Shown piece by piece: positions 51,831-58,286 of a stretch of DNA of 58,286 nucleotides. The position numbers and the translations under genes were made by a program. Below the pieces are notes generated by a model that made no database searches, was not told the DNA's origin, and saw only the letters and a program-made list of their open reading frames with translations. Positions within the stretch are counted from its first letter, which is position 1, and the number at the start of each line of letters is the position of its first letter. The DNA is from Clostridia bacterium (GTDB taxonomy: Bacteria > Bacillota > Clostridia > Christensenellales > CAG-917): NCBI GenBank assembly GCA_017553325.1, contig JAFZMH010000001.1, positions 1 through 58,286 on the forward strand. Direction: 5' to 3'.

Positions 51831-52088
51831 TTATTTGTTCAATTCGTTATATGCCTGTCTTACGCCGCGTGCAAGCTGATCCGCACACGAAGTTGGGCGT
51901 CTGCCGCAGGTGTTGCCAAGAAGATATTGCTCAATTTTTTCAACAGTCCAGCCGTCAACGAGCTTTGAAATAGCCTTCAAATTGCCGTTGCAACCGCCAA
52001 CGAAACTGATGTTGGAAATGACGTTGCCATCAATATCAAAGTGGATTTCGGATGAGCAAGTCATCTGTGTTTTGTACGTATATTCCAT
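51831..52088 (-). CDS. Small TSCPD-domain protein
   Basis: An 85-residue protein of the short stand-alone TSCPD family (similar to the TIGR03905 group). The cysteine-bearing blocks GGCNGNLKAIS and CGRRPTSCADQLARG are the hallmark; in ribonucleotide reductases this domain is a C-terminal, possibly zinc-binding, module. Function of the free form is not known. GGAGG lies 5 nt before ATG 52088. Last gene of the accessory minus-strand run. Confidence 0.85.
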   Translation of the reverse strand: MEYTYKTQMTCSSEIHFDIDGNVISNISFVGGCNGNLKAISKLVDGWTVEKIEQYLLGNTCGRRPTSCADQLARGVRQAYNELNK

Positions 52089-52109
52089 ATATACCTCCAA
52101 AGAAAAATG

Positions 52110-52676
52110 TTATTTATTAAGTTTTTGCCACTCCTCGCGGGTCAAAATGTTGACTATATCGTCTTCAACCGTGCCCATGCGAGTCGTGTATTTGCCGTTT
52201 GAATAGTAGTGAAAACCGCACTTTTCCTGCACCCTTGCGGACTGTTTGTTCCGGACAAAATGACCACAAACTAGAAGGTCGAGCCCCAAATCTTCAAAGC
52301 AATAGCGAATCGCCTCTTTGACGGCTTCCGGCATCAAACCTTGTCCCCAGTAGGCTTTTGACAGCACGTAGCCGATTTCTCTCGCCTTTTTGTCCGCAAA
52401 TTCCGGAAACTTTTGCTCGTCGTACGGCCCTATGCCGAGCGAGCCGATGACTTTTCCTTCTTTGACGACGGCAAAAACCTTTTTGTGCTCGATAAACTTG
52501 TCCAGAATAACTTGCGAATCTTGCTTTGTTTTGTGTGGTTGCCAACCTGCCATTTGCCCCACGCCATCCACGGACGCATACTCGAAAAGGTCGTCCAAGT
52601 CCGCTTGACAAAACGGACGAAGCACAAGTCTTTCCGTCCTCAAAACGGTATTTGAAACGTCAACGGGCACGTTCAT
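52110..52676 (-). CDS. GNAT acetyltransferase, RimJ/RimL type
   Basis: A 188-residue N-acetyltransferase. It opens with LRTERLVLRPF, typical of RimJ/RimL-like enzymes, and has the acetyl-CoA loop in SKAYWGQGLMPEAVKEAI and the C-terminal NKQSARVQEKCGF. The substrate cannot be predicted. Its ATG overlaps the TGA of the upstream GNAT gene. Confidence 0.9.
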   Translation of the reverse strand: MNVPVDVSNTVLRTERLVLRPFCQADLDDLFEYASVDGVGQMAGWQPHKTKQDSQVILDKFIEHKKVFAVVKEGKVIGSLGIGPYDEQKFPEFADKKAREIGYVLSKAYWGQGLMPEAVKEAIRYCFEDLGLDLLVCGHFVRNKQSARVQEKCGFHYYSNGKYTTRMGTVEDDIVNILTREEWQKLNK

Positions 52677-53131
52677 ATTCTGTCCTCAATATAATATCTC
52701 ATCTCGACGTGCGGAATCTCGACAATCGTATACACGTCGCCGACGGTTTTGAACCCGCACTTTGCGTAGAACTTTTCCGCCTGTTTTTGCGCTTCGATGA
52801 AGATTTCGCGCACGCGCATATCGTCGCGGGCAAAATCTATCGCCCTTTCAACGAGGAGTTTGCCGAGCCCCTTGCCTCTATAATCTTTGACGACGAGACA
52901 ACGCCCGATATGAGCGACGCCGCTCTCGTCCTCTTTGAAATAGATTCTCAGATTTGCAATCACGCTCCCCACCTCATCTGTGGCAAAAATGTGCGTGGCA
53001 TATTTGTCAACTCCATCTGCATCAGGGTATTTTATACCCTGCTCGCCCGCAAATACAGTCGTGCGCGCCTGAAACAGCGCGTACAGTTCATCCCTTGTGA
53101 GTTCGTCAAATCGCCGTATCTTGAAATCCAT
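52673..53131 (-). CDS. GNAT acetyltransferase, ElaA type
   Basis: A 152-residue acetyltransferase with the ElaA-like N-terminus FDELTRDELYALFQARTTVF and the acetyl-CoA loop DYRGKGLGKLL (about 84-94). Substrate unknown. Overlaps the next GNAT gene by 4 nt and follows the hexapeptide transferase by 1 nt. Confidence 0.9.
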   Translation of the reverse strand: MDFKIRRFDELTRDELYALFQARTTVFAGEQGIKYPDADGVDKYATHIFATDEVGSVIANLRIYFKEDESGVAHIGRCLVVKDYRGKGLGKLLVERAIDFARDDMRVREIFIEAQKQAEKFYAKCGFKTVGDVYTIVEIPHVEMRYYIEDRI

Positions 53132-53132
53132 A

Positions 53133-53714
53133 TTATTCGTTCAAATTCCTTATGACTTTGCAAGGATTGCCATAGGCAAGCACGCCTGCTGGAACGTCTT
53201 TTGTCACAATGCTTCCTGCGCCTATCACACTGCCGTCGCCGATGGTCACCCCCGGGAAAATCGTCACACCCGACGCGATCCACACGTTGTTGCCGATTGT
53301 GACGGGATGATTGATTTGATTCTCTTTTTTGAGACGTTCTTCTTCATTTAGAGAATGCTCAGCGGTGATTATCGTCACGTTCGGGCCGATCATAACGTTG
53401 TCACCTATCGTGATTTTGCCATCGTCAACAAGCGTGAGGTTGAAATTTGCATAAAAACATTTGCCGATGAACGTGTTTTTACCGCCGAAATTGGCGTGAA
53501 CGGGCGGCTCAATATACGAATTTTCACCGATTGCGGCAAACATCTTTTTCAGCCGTCTGACGCGCAGAAGCAAACCCAAAGGGTTTGCCTTTGTTTTGTT
53601 GTATTTGTTCATCTCGTTTATGCAACGTTGCTGATAAAGCACAAGATGAATTTCTGCGGGGTCGTAAAACTTCTCGCAAAATAGAATTTCGTCGTATTTG
53701 TCGTTGCGTTTCAT
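53133..53714 (-). CDS. Hexapeptide-repeat acetyltransferase (maltose/galactoside O-acetyltransferase family)
   Basis: A 193-residue left-handed beta-helix enzyme. The N-terminal Mac-type domain is followed by the region with NFNLTLVDDGKITIGDNVMIGPNV, the catalytic histidine in ITAEHSL and the repeats IGNNVWIASGVTIFPGVTIG and GAGSIVTKDVPAGVLAYG. Typical LacA/Maa/NodL architecture; the sugar acceptor is unknown. Confidence 0.92.
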   Translation of the reverse strand: MKRNDKYDEILFCEKFYDPAEIHLVLYQQRCINEMNKYNKTKANPLGLLLRVRRLKKMFAAIGENSYIEPPVHANFGGKNTFIGKCFYANFNLTLVDDGKITIGDNVMIGPNVTIITAEHSLNEEERLKKENQINHPVTIGNNVWIASGVTIFPGVTIGDGSVIGAGSIVTKDVPAGVLAYGNPCKVIRNLNE

Positions 53715-53715
53715 A

Positions 53716-54234
53716 TCACTTTATCCAAAATTCGCGGTTTTCTTTGATTTCCTTTGGCGGATATTCGTCTATGAGCGAATAACCGAGAATCACGTGCCCG
53801 ACGCCCTCGTATTCTTCGAGGTCAAGACCTACGGACGACAAGAGCGCTCTGCCCTCCGCCGATTCGAGTTCCTCCTTGGCGCGATGTATCCAGCAGCACC
53901 CGAGTCCCTGATTTGTGGCTTCAAGGAGCATATTCTCTATCATAACCGAGCCATCATAGACTGCAAGCGGCCACTTTTTGACCGCAACAAGCAAAACGAC
54001 AGGCGCGCCATAGAACGGATCACCCGGGCGACGTGCGCCAAAACTCATATTGAGTGCAGACAATTTGTTGCGGATTTCCTTGTTTGTGATGGCGATGATG
54101 ATTCCGCCCTGCGTGTTTATCGCGCTCGGCGCCAAAAGTCCAGCCTTGACGACTGCCTCGATCTTCTCCATTTCAGGCATACGACTGCTATCAAATTTTC
54201 TGCAAGACCTTCTTTTTTCAATCGTTTCAAGCAT
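53716..54234 (-). CDS. Nitroreductase-family flavoprotein
   Basis: A 172-residue FMN-dependent oxidoreductase. RRSCRKFDS near the N-terminus binds FMN, followed by APSAINTQ and the C-terminal GLGCCWIHRA and VGHVILGYS. Substrate unknown. AGAGGTG precedes the ATG and a promoter lies upstream. Confidence 0.91.
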   Translation of the reverse strand: MLETIEKRRSCRKFDSSRMPEMEKIEAVVKAGLLAPSAINTQGGIIIAITNKEIRNKLSALNMSFGARRPGDPFYGAPVVLLVAVKKWPLAVYDGSVMIENMLLEATNQGLGCCWIHRAKEELESAEGRALLSSVGLDLEEYEGVGHVILGYSLIDEYPPKEIKENREFWIK

Positions 54235-54263
54235 AATTTCACCTCTAAACAGTTTTCAACTCA

Positions 54264-54291
54264 ATGATATCATAACATTCCAATATGTCAA
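54264..54291 (-). promoter_or_regulatory. Promoter of the nitroreductase-acetyltransferase run
   Basis: Minus-strand TTGACA (54291-54286), 16 nt, TATCAT (54269-54264). It overlaps the 3' end of the lipoprotein gene. Confidence 0.65.
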
Positions 54292-55046
54292 GCAGTTGCA
54301 AAATCGATATAATCTTGCAAACTATATGTATACTCAACAGTGGCTTGTGCGCCCGAGAAAATCAAAAACTCACTCAAGCCATACTCTTTGCCGTTGTCCG
54401 CCCAATCGTAGGTGTAGCCAAGACGCGTCCAAGGATATGCGCTGTCAAAATATGACCAAATGATATTGTCGTCAAACCACGCCTTGAACATTGCGTCAAA
54501 CTCTTCGTCGCCGGTTGATTGATACGTTGCGGTCATAGGCGCGGTGGGATCCTGAGAGTTTGCCGGACGATACAAAAGATTGGCATCAACCCAAAGTGCC
54601 GTGACTGTTGTATATCCTTTTGACGTTGGCATACCCATAACCTGATGCAGGCGGAGCATCCAATCTTCAACGCCTATGGCATTGTTCCTCACCCAATTGC
54701 GCATTTCTTTTTCTGAAACGCACCAAACGTTGCCCCACTTGAGCTCGATGTTTTCGCCCGCAGGATAACTGTCCGGATATTTGTGCATAAACGCAACAAG
54801 CACCATTTCACCACTCCACGTGACGTTTTCATCGTCATGAGTTATATTGACAAGCGGCAAAACTTCGTCTTCTTCCACAAAAACCGCATCTCGAACGGCA
54901 TTTGCATACAACTCGTCGTTTGTGAGAAACATGACATCGTCTTCTTCGTTTATGACAACCGAAGGCTCCTTGTTGCAAGCGACAAAACTCGCCAGCACCC
55001 CGACGATCAAAAGTATTGCAACAAAAACAGTAAGTTTGTTTTTCAT
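54288..55046 (-). CDS. Lipoprotein of unknown function
   Basis: A 252-residue secreted lipoprotein: basic start (MKNKL), hydrophobic stretch and lipobox-like SFVAC with the lipid-modified cysteine near 24. The rest is acidic and rich in aromatic residues (Trp, Tyr), with no family that I recognise. ATG 55046 is chosen since GAGGA lies just inside an alternative ATG at 55061. It has its own promoter. Confidence 0.82.
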   Translation of the reverse strand: MKNKLTVFVAILLIVGVLASFVACNKEPSVVINEEDDVMFLTNDELYANAVRDAVFVEEDEVLPLVNITHDDENVTWSGEMVLVAFMHKYPDSYPAGENIELKWGNVWCVSEKEMRNWVRNNAIGVEDWMLRLHQVMGMPTSKGYTTVTALWVDANLLYRPANSQDPTAPMTATYQSTGDEEFDAMFKAWFDDNIIWSYFDSAYPWTRLGYTYDWADNGKEYGLSEFLIFSGAQATVEYTYSLQDYIDFATA

Positions 55047-55095
55047 ATAATGCTTCCTCATTAAATGTTTCTAGATAGTAATCAAATTTAGAAAT

Positions 55096-55124
55096 ATTTT
55101 AGCACAAGACGTCACTTATTGCAA
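55096..55124 (-). promoter_or_regulatory. Promoter of the lipoprotein gene
   Basis: Minus-strand TTGCAA (55124-55119), 17 nt, TAAAAT (55101-55096) with an extended -10 TG. Confidence 0.75.
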
Positions 55125-55148
55125 GACTAAGCGCTTCAACTTATCATA

Positions 55149-55172
55149 CAAAAAAGACGCTTGCGCGCCTTT
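55149..55172 (-). terminator. Rho-independent terminator after the beta-lactamase-family gene
   Basis: Minus-strand 8-bp stem (55172-55165 with 55160-55153, one G-T pair) around a GCAA tetraloop, then T. Confidence 0.85.
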
Positions 55173-55190
55173 CTTGATTTGTTCAATTCA

Positions 55191-56537
55191 TTAAAGTTTC
55201 TTGTGGACCTCGTCGTCCGCAACGAAGCAACCATCCTTGAACTCGATTTCGTCATCAAATTCTTGAAAACCAAATGTGCTTTCGCCAATCGGATACAATT
55301 TGAGTTCATACCTTCTGTTAATATCGTTCACGACTTTGGCATAAAGCTCGCCGTCTCTCATGACAACCTCTTCAACGTAGTCAGTACCCGGAAAAGCCTC
55401 ATATTTGCCACAGTATGATTGCCATTTGGACTTGTTTGGATCTTTGATTGTAATGTCTTCTATGAAGACAAAAGGCTTTGGCTCTTCGCCTCTGCCGATT
55501 GCACTCATGTTTGTCTCAAAGATTTCCGCGGCTCTTCCATCCATAGGATCGCACGAACTGAGCAAAATCAGAACTCTGTCCAAATCGAGATAGCGCCCTA
55601 TCCAAGTGTTGACACCTGCCCAACCGCCACTGTGAGAAAGCACACGCCCGAATTTCTTTGAATCATAGACAACCCAGCCAAAGCCGTAGCCCGCGACACC
55701 CTCTTCATTCTCGTCTAGTTTGACGCTTGGCGTATACATAATATCTTGCTCCTCTTTTGTGAGTAGAGTGCCTTCTTTGAGCACCTGATCCCACTTGAAA
55801 AGGTCAAAAATGTTGGAATAGACGTATCCGTCGCCGTGTTCGCCGTCAAGCGTCACAACCCAGTCATATTTTGGCAATTTTTCAGGATATACAAACTTGC
55901 CGTTATCAGGCACCATATCGTGCGCCCAGTTCTCGATTGTATAATTGTCCTTTCTCGGATGATACACACGCGTAGCGTGCATTCCTGCAGGCTCAAAAAC
56001 GTTTTCGCGCATAAAGTCCTCAAACTTCACTCCCGAGACCTTCTCGACAATCTCCGCGAGCACGCAATAACCGGTGTTGCAATACTCATATTTCTCGCCC
56101 GGCGCAAAAAGTGCCTCATCGCCACTCTCCACCAAATATCGAATTACGGTGTGGTTGTCGGGAATTCTGTTTTCCTCCCTCGCGAGTTTGTCTATCCAAG
56201 TCATATAATCGGGCAGACCGCTCGTGTGAGTGAGTAGCATTTTTATCGTGATGCCCTTGTATGGAATTTCGGGGAAAAACTTTTCGAGTTTGTCGTCGAG
56301 GTCAATGAGCCCTCTTCTTCTCAGCAACATAACTGCCGTTGCGGTAAACTGTTTGCTGACGGACGCCAAGTCAAAGACACTATCTTCTTCAAGCGGCACT
56401 TTGCCATCCGGATCCTTAGAGCCTGCAACGCCCTTGGATATGATTTTGCCATGTTCTGCGAACAGCCAAGCGCCATTGAAAAGCCCTTTTTTATGCGCTT
56501 CGCGCGCCATATTTGTCATCAATGTATTTTTGTCCAT
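55191..56537 (-). CDS. Serine beta-lactamase-family hydrolase (class C/PBP4*-like)
   Basis: A 448-residue protein. The nucleophile motif is SVSK in LASVSKQFTATAV (about 60), the second motif is the tyrosine of YCNTGY (about 148) and HSGG (about 300) replaces KTG, as in esterase or D-aminopeptidase-like relatives. About 100 C-terminal residues form an extra domain. No signal peptide is seen, so it is probably cytoplasmic. Substrate unknown; true antibiotic resistance is unlikely from this alone. GGAGG lies upstream. Confidence 0.92.
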   Translation of the reverse strand: MDKNTLMTNMAREAHKKGLFNGAWLFAEHGKIISKGVAGSKDPDGKVPLEEDSVFDLASVSKQFTATAVMLLRRRGLIDLDDKLEKFFPEIPYKGITIKMLLTHTSGLPDYMTWIDKLAREENRIPDNHTVIRYLVESGDEALFAPGEKYEYCNTGYCVLAEIVEKVSGVKFEDFMRENVFEPAGMHATRVYHPRKDNYTIENWAHDMVPDNGKFVYPEKLPKYDWVVTLDGEHGDGYVYSNIFDLFKWDQVLKEGTLLTKEEQDIMYTPSVKLDENEEGVAGYGFGWVVYDSKKFGRVLSHSGGWAGVNTWIGRYLDLDRVLILLSSCDPMDGRAAEIFETNMSAIGRGEEPKPFVFIEDITIKDPNKSKWQSYCGKYEAFPGTDYVEEVVMRDGELYAKVVNDINRRYELKLYPIGESTFGFQEFDDEIEFKDGCFVADDEVHKKL

Positions 56538-56552
56538 ATGTTCCTCCGTAAA

Positions 56553-57806
56553 CTATTCCTGTTCTTGAATTCGTTTTTCTTTGTTTTTTTGCTTGACTCT
56601 GCCCACAATCGAAGTCGTAAACAATACGGTTGCCGCTATGCAAAGCAAAATGCCCGTCACGAGTTGAGCATAGCCAATACGCAGGTCTTCAACGATAAGG
56701 AACGAAAGCCCAAGCGAGCAAAGCAACGCGCCTGCCACCGCAAACACCGTCATACGAATCACTCCGCCGTGTCTGAAAACCAAAAAGTATACGAACGCGT
56801 CAATAAACATGAGCGCGCCCAAAATCTCCATGATAAACGGTATGAGAAGCACTATCATCGTCGAGAGGTCATGCGTACAGAATGCTACGCCTATGGCGAT
56901 TATTACCGCATCGACGACGCCCATTACGCTGAAAAGCGGTCTTCTGCTCACGCCGATAACCGCGATATTGATTACGCCGTAAACGCAGAGTATCACGCCC
57001 AGAGTTATACTGACCGCCGCGCTGACGCCGCAACAGAACAAGATGCCCATCGTCAACGCAAGAATGGAAATAAGCATCTTTTCGACAAAGGTTGTCATCT
57101 CCTCTTTTTCTTTTATAGAACTCATGACAGCCACTTCGTCTTCGGTTTCTTCCTCTTTGAGCATGGCGTCGATTATCGGCGACAAATATCCGCTTATCAC
57201 CTTGTAGCCGTGTGCGTTTGGATGCAAGCCGTCGTCCGTGTATTTTTTGTTAAACTCCTCGTCGCCTGAGTTGAGCACCGAATATACGTCGGCAAATTTG
57301 TAGCCGAAAGACTGGACGAGCACTTTGAGTTTTTGGTTTATGGACACTATGTGTCCATGTCCGAATTTATAGCGGTTGTGGAAAGAAACGTCCGACACGG
57401 GATAAATCGACTGCACCAAGACTTTCGTTTTGGGAAGTCTCGCCTTTATCTGAGACAAGATGTCGCGATAGGTCTCAATGATGTGCGTTTCAACGTCTTC
57501 GTAGCCTTCTGCAAAGTTGTTCGCCCCACCCAAAAGAACAACCAGCGACGGCGACAGACCAAAGATACTCTCTTCAAGGCGTCCGCGGATGCCCTCTATC
57601 GTATCTCCCGATATGCCACGGTTGACAGCGTCAAGTTCCGGATAATAGGCGTCAAGATTGCAAAAATCGGTGATGCTGTCGCCCACAAAGACGACTCCGC
57701 CCTTTTTCTCGAATCTGTTGCCCACACGGAAAGCCATACAAGAGGTTTTGTAAAGGCGTCTCAAATAAACCGAGTCCATATTGAGCAATTTGTTTAGATT
57801 TTTCAT
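56553..57806 (-). CDS. SGNH hydrolase fused to a six-helix membrane domain
   Basis: A 417-residue two-part protein. Residues about 35-210 are an SGNH/GDSL esterase with the nucleophile in GDSIT (42-46), the glycine block NRGISGDT, LLGGANN, and the Asp-His pair in DDGLHPNAHG. From about 235 to 405 there are six membrane helices in three pairs, arranged like HdeD/DUF308 proteins. A charged linker joins them. ATG 57806 has GGAG 6 nt upstream; an in-frame TTG at 57824 lacks a site. Product is likely membrane-bound with the esterase on the side of its N-terminus. Confidence 0.88.
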   Translation of the reverse strand: MKNLNKLLNMDSVYLRRLYKTSCMAFRVGNRFEKKGGVVFVGDSITDFCNLDAYYPELDAVNRGISGDTIEGIRGRLEESIFGLSPSLVVLLGGANNFAEGYEDVETHIIETYRDILSQIKARLPKTKVLVQSIYPVSDVSFHNRYKFGHGHIVSINQKLKVLVQSFGYKFADVYSVLNSGDEEFNKKYTDDGLHPNAHGYKVISGYLSPIIDAMLKEEETEDEVAVMSSIKEKEEMTTFVEKMLISILALTMGILFCCGVSAAVSITLGVILCVYGVINIAVIGVSRRPLFSVMGVVDAVIIAIGVAFCTHDLSTMIVLLIPFIMEILGALMFIDAFVYFLVFRHGGVIRMTVFAVAGALLCSLGLSFLIVEDLRIGYAQLVTGILLCIAATVLFTTSIVGRVKQKNKEKRIQEQE

Positions 57807-57890
57807 TTGTGACTCCAAAATCAATTATAAAATTATTTTATCATATTTTTAAGAGCTTTGCAATAGCAAATCCATCCCTCACACTATAAC

Positions 57891-57918
57891 AAAAGACGCT
57901 CCTTTCGAAGCGTCTTTT
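57891..57918. terminator. Bidirectional terminator-like hairpin
   Basis: A perfect 10-bp stem AAAAGACGCT (57891-57900) / AGCGTCTTTT (57909-57918) with an 8-nt loop. It ends transcription from the partial gene at the right edge. Confidence 0.75.
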
Positions 57919-57924
57919 GTGTAT

Positions 57925-57974
57925 AAAACTACCTAAAAGGTACGAAACCTAACTAAAACTACCCAAAAGGTACG
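57925..57974. repeat. Two 20-nt direct repeats, each with an inner inverted repeat
   Basis: The copies at 57925-57944 and 57955-57974 differ at one base and are 30 nt apart. Each contains TACC-N5-GGTA. They lie between the terminator and the partial gene; the rest of the 196-nt gap shows nothing further. Confidence 0.6.
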
Positions 57975-58002
57975 CACCTGCGTCTCTACAAACCGGAATT
58001 TG

Positions 58003-58286
58003 TTAATCAAAAACTTCCCTTATCGAATCATCATAGTTTTCTGTGATCAGGGTAATCTGTTCTCCATTAGATCTGTAACCATCTATGACCTGATGATTAT
58101 CTTGTTTCAGTTGTTCAGCTGTACAATAAGAATCATCAAGCCTTGTTTCGATATCAGAGGCATGTGTTTTTATTTCTTCAAAATGCGAATCTATATATTC
58201 ATCTGACATAGCAATACAAATGAATCTTATCCACCGAAGATACTGCTCTTCAAAATTATTTCTCCAATCAAAAGGTATATAACAGC
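58003..58286 (-). CDS. Partial ORF running off the right edge, unknown function
   Basis: The frame is open from the window end to a stop at 58003, giving about 94 C-terminal residues. The first ATG inside is at 58209, but upstream codons remain open (CYIPFDWRNNF and so on), so this is a longer protein. It is rich in Asp, Glu, Tyr and Ile and more A/T-rich than neighbouring genes. No family is recognised. Confidence 0.6.
   Translation of the reverse strand, partial: CYIPFDWRNNFEEQYLRWIRFICIAMSDEYIDSHFEEIKTHASDIETRLDDSYCTAEQLKQDNHQVIDGYRSNGEQITLITENYDDSIREVFD

Noticed and set aside
1..58286. CRISPR arrays, insertion sequences, prophage, tRNA or rRNA genes
   Set aside because: No repeat-spacer pattern, transposase, integrase or tRNA-like cloverleaf was seen on reading both strands.

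Overview
The window (about 58.3 kb, GC in the mid-40s by eye) is a chromosomal stretch of a spore-forming, Gram-positive (Firmicutes/Clostridia-type) bacterium, probably an uncultured anaerobe. The evidence is gene order and content: tlyA-nadK-argR-recN, pheST-mutS2, miaB-mutS-mutL-miaA, rimP-nusA-ylxR-ylxQ-infB-rbfA, rpsB-tsf, pyrH, frr-uppS-cdsA-dxr-rseP-ispG, yrzB-ruvX-rarA, plus spoVAC-AD-AE and a yunB homologue. I saw no tRNA, rRNA, CRISPR array, insertion sequence or phage gene.

Left end (1-5990). The window opens inside a large structured non-coding RNA that I read as OLE RNA (ornate large extremophilic RNA). It is followed directly by its membrane partner gene oapA and then by tlyA, nadK, argR and recN, the same neighbourhood in which OLE is known in other Firmicutes. 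Then come the RNase P RNA gene and, from 5991, an unrecognised membrane-anchored protein.

Plus-strand housekeeping block (7.5-26.6 kb). pheS, pheT, a mutS2 without its Smr domain, a small membrane protein, a cysteine desulfurase with thiI (tRNA thiolation), a class A penicillin-binding protein on the opposite strand, miaB, mutS, mutL, miaA and a methionine gamma-lyase-like (aluminium resistance family) enzyme.

Minus-strand translation, isoprenoid and lipid block (26.9-48.7 kb). Read right to left: rarA, ruvX, a Cys-tailed YrzB (DUF1292) protein; rpsB-tsf with a structured leader; pyrH; frr-uppS-cdsA-dxr-rseP-ispG followed by a shortened PolC that keeps the N-terminal, OB and proofreading exonuclease domains but has no PHP or polymerase domain; then rimP-nusA-ylxR-ylxQ-infB-rbfA-nrnA-truB-ribF-nfo.

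Sporulation and accessory end (48.8-58.3 kb). yunB (plus strand), the spoVA genes (minus), then a minus-strand run of small accessory genes (TSCPD protein, two GNAT acetyltransferases, a hexapeptide acetyltransferase, a nitroreductase), a lipoprotein, a serine beta-lactamase-family protein, an SGNH hydrolase fused to a six-helix membrane domain, and a gene cut by the right edge.

Most interesting signals: (1) the OLE RNA/OapA locus, with an unusually extended OapA and a ylxQ k-turn protein elsewhere in the window; (2) the polymerase-less PolC at the normal polC position; (3) several strong promoters whose -10 box lies only 5-10 nt before a start codon, implying leaderless or nearly leaderless mRNAs (a 41-codon membrane-protein gene, nadK, rarA, yunB, and an 18-codon leader ORF coupled to miaB); (4) MutS2 without Smr; (5) a structured rpsB leader.
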